Below, piece by piece: positions 4,948 to 6,107 of a stretch of DNA of 6,107 nt; the stretch's first letter is position 1; each line of letters begins with the position of its first letter. The stretch comes from Chloroflexota bacterium. GTDB taxonomy: Bacteria; Chloroflexota; Dehalococcoidia; Tepidiformales; Tepidiformaceae. Both the position numbers and the translations under genes were made by a program. Where the stretch lies: NCBI GenBank assembly GCA_025350285.1, contig JANXYE010000180.1, positions 1 through 6,107 on the forward strand, read 5' to 3'. The notes under the pieces were generated by a model. That model made no database searches. It saw only the letters and a list, made by a program, of their open reading frames with translations, and had not been told where the DNA came from.

Positions 4948-5898
4948 ATGGTCACCGTCGTCGGGAACGTCAAGCCGGAAGACGACTACTGCCATCCCCT
5001 CGGCCCAGAAGAGAACTTCAACGAGTCGGTCTACTTCAACTTCTTCGACCGCACGAAACAGATGGGCGGCTTCGTGCGCATTGGCAACCGCGCGAACGAA
5101 GGCCACGCCGAGATGACCGTCATCGTCTATCTCCCGGGCGGCGCGGCGCTGTTCAACTACAAGCGCCCGCAGATTTCGAACAACGATGGCTGGGATGCGG
5201 GCGGCCTTAAGGTCGAGGTCCTTGTACCCGGCGAGAAGATCCGCACGACCTACGAAGGCTCCGTGGTCTACCTCACCGACCCGCGCGACATGCGCGAACC
5301 GGGTGACGCATTCAAGCAGAACCCGCACCGCAAGCTCAAGCTCGATCTCGTGCACACGGGCGTCGGGCCGATGTATGGACATGTTGCCGATGAGAAGTCC
5401 GAGAACAACTTCGCTCGTGCCCACTACGAGCAGCACATGCACGTCACCGGCACGATTCAGGTCGATGACGAAGCCCCGCTGGAACTCGATGGGAACGGCC
5501 TGCGCGACCACTCATGGGGCCCGCGCTATTGGCAGGCCACGCCCTCCTACCGCTGGATTACGGGCAACTACGGCGACGACATCGGGAAGGTCATCAGCGT
5601 CTCCGGTGGACGCACGGGCGGCGTCTTCCACAAGGGCCAGGAGCTCATCCAGATCACGGACGTGAAGCTCGACACGACCTACGAAGGGGACACGAACTAC
5701 CACAACGGCCTGAGGGCGCTGGTCACGCTCGCGAATGGCGACATCCACACGGTCGAGGGCAAGGTCAAAGGCTTCATCCCGCTGCGCAACCGCCGCTCCC
5801 AGGTGATCACCCACATCGGCGAAGGGATGACCGAATACACCCTCGACGGCACGCGCATCGGCTACGGCCTGAGCGAGTACCTGGACAACCCGGACTGA
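4948..5898 (+). CDS. uncharacterised protein resembling the DUF7064/DUF7065 family
   Basis: A 316-aa soluble protein with no signal peptide or membrane segment. I recognise it from memory as resembling the paired DUF7065 (N-terminal) and DUF7064 (C-terminal) domains, common in actinobacteria and other lipid- or terpenoid-degrading bacteria; no experimental function is known to me. Visible hallmarks are ESVYFNFFDRTKQMGGFVRIGNRANEGHAEMTV near the N-terminus, DAGGLKVEVL and RTTYEGSVVYL in the middle, HYEQHMHVTGTI, and the most conserved-looking stretch GLRDHSWGPRYWQ (184-196; Asp187, His188, Trp190). The DHSWG motif and beta-rich make-up recall the AttH/hydroxyneurosporene synthase (CrtC) lipocalin-like group, a weak analogy. 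AGGAG sits 7 nt before the ATG. It is followed 108 bp later by a probable acyl-CoA synthetase gene, consistent with a role in an acyl or isoprenoid pathway, by context only. Its TGA stop flows into a heptad repeat. Confidence 0.75.
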   Translation: MVTVVGNVKPEDDYCHPLGPEENFNESVYFNFFDRTKQMGGFVRIGNRANEGHAEMTVIVYLPGGAALFNYKRPQISNNDGWDAGGLKVEVLVPGEKIRTTYEGSVVYLTDPRDMREPGDAFKQNPHRKLKLDLVHTGVGPMYGHVADEKSENNFARAHYEQHMHVTGTIQVDDEAPLELDGNGLRDHSWGPRYWQATPSYRWITGNYGDDIGKVISVSGGRTGGVFHKGQELIQITDVKLDTTYEGDTNYHNGLRALVTLANGDIHTVEGKVKGFIPLRNRRSQVITHIGEGMTEYTLDGTRIGYGLSEYLDNPD

Positions 5899-5920
5899 GT
5901 ACCGAGTGACGAGTACCGAG
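5897..5920 (+). repeat. GAGTNCC heptad repeat block D, overlapping the stop of the 316-aa gene
   Basis: Starting with the GA of the TGA stop, the sequence reads GAGTACC, GAGTGAC, GAGTACC, GAG, an exact seven-base period. It matches the minus strand of 3142-3155 in 13 of 14 bases. The rest of this gap is GC-rich, with a weak GCCCG (5920-5924)/CGGGC (5935-5939) stem. Confidence 0.75.
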
Positions 5921-5952
5921 CCCGGCAACTCGCGCGGGCGGGCGGGCCAGCT

Positions 5953-5992
5953 TAGAATCGCGGACGCACATTCGCGGGCGCTCCTTGCCCGC
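5953..5992 (+). promoter_or_regulatory. putative -10 TAGAAT and leader hairpin of the synthetase gene
   Basis: TAGAAT at 5953-5958 is the same hexamer as at 4903-4908; no -35 is seen. In the predicted leader GCGGGC (5974-5979) pairs with GCCCGC (5987-5992) around the 7-nt loop GCTCCTT. The ribosome site GGGAGAGG follows at 5997-6004, just before the ATG at 6007. The loop's CTCC (5981-5984) is complementary to the GGAG (5998-6001) of that ribosome site. Confidence 0.4.
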
Positions 5993-6006
5993 TTTCGGGA
6001 GAGGCC

Positions 6007-6107
6007 ATGAACACCGTTGAGTTCCTTCAGATTTCCTCCGCCGTTGTCCCGGACCGTGAGGCCCTCGTCGAGGTCGGGGGCGGCAACAAGCGCATCCTCT
6101 ACATGGA
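6007..6107 (+). CDS. probable AMP-forming acyl-CoA synthetase (3' partial, N-terminus only)
   Basis: Thirty-three complete codons are visible before the window ends. The peptide MNTVEFLQISSAVVPDREAL followed by VEVGGGNKRILYM resembles the extreme N-terminus of AMP-binding acyl-CoA synthetases/ligases, where a helix leads to VPDRxALV and then a short strand and LTY-like segment. Such enzymes activate carboxylic acids to acyl-CoA with ATP. A good ribosome site (GGGAGAGG) precedes the ATG. The diagnostic AMP-binding motifs lie beyond the window, so the call rests on this short stretch and on the acyl-CoA context. Confidence 0.65.
   Translation, partial: MNTVEFLQISSAVVPDREALVEVGGGNKRILYM

Overview
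The window is about 6.1 kb of GC-rich bacterial chromosome, densely coded on both strands. It reads as ordinary central and fatty-acyl metabolism plus two less-described genes. The best taxonomic guess is Chloroflexota (Dehalococcoidia/Tepidiformia-like). That rests on the high GC, the Thr/Pro/Ala-rich linker of the surface lipoprotein (a style very common in Chloroflexota) and the gene mix. There is no rRNA or marker gene to confirm it. I see no tRNA, CRISPR array, transposase or phage gene.

Left part (1-3034): the 3' two-thirds of a 2-oxoacid dehydrogenase E2 acyltransferase (+), a small histidine-phosphatase-family gene on the opposite strand (-), and a complete dihydrolipoamide dehydrogenase E3 gene, lpdA (+). 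E2 and E3 belong to the same multienzyme complex. The inverted phosphatase gene separates them, so lpdA probably has its own promoter.

Middle (3035-4159): a 210-bp gap between convergent genes holds short GAGTNCC heptad repeats in both orientations. It is followed by an enoyl-CoA hydratase/isomerase gene (-) and a 123-bp divergent promoter region.

Right part (4160-6107): a secreted lipoprotein with a cupredoxin-like domain (+), apparently translated from a leaderless GTG; an imperfect 66-bp inverted repeat of the CACGAAG type; a 316-aa protein that resembles the poorly characterised DUF7064/DUF7065 family (+); and the first 33 codons of a probable AMP-forming acyl-CoA synthetase (+). The hydratase, the DUF-type protein and the synthetase suggest a neighbourhood that activates and degrades acyl or lipid-like substrates, but the substrate cannot be read from the sequence.

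The most interesting non-coding signal is that three separate genes (lpdA, the hydratase and the 316-aa gene) each run, at their stop codon, directly into a GAGTNCC heptad block in the sense orientation of that gene. I found no convincing new multi-gene system. The notable points are this repeat family, the leaderless lipoprotein start, and two proteins with altered metal- or phosphate-site residues.
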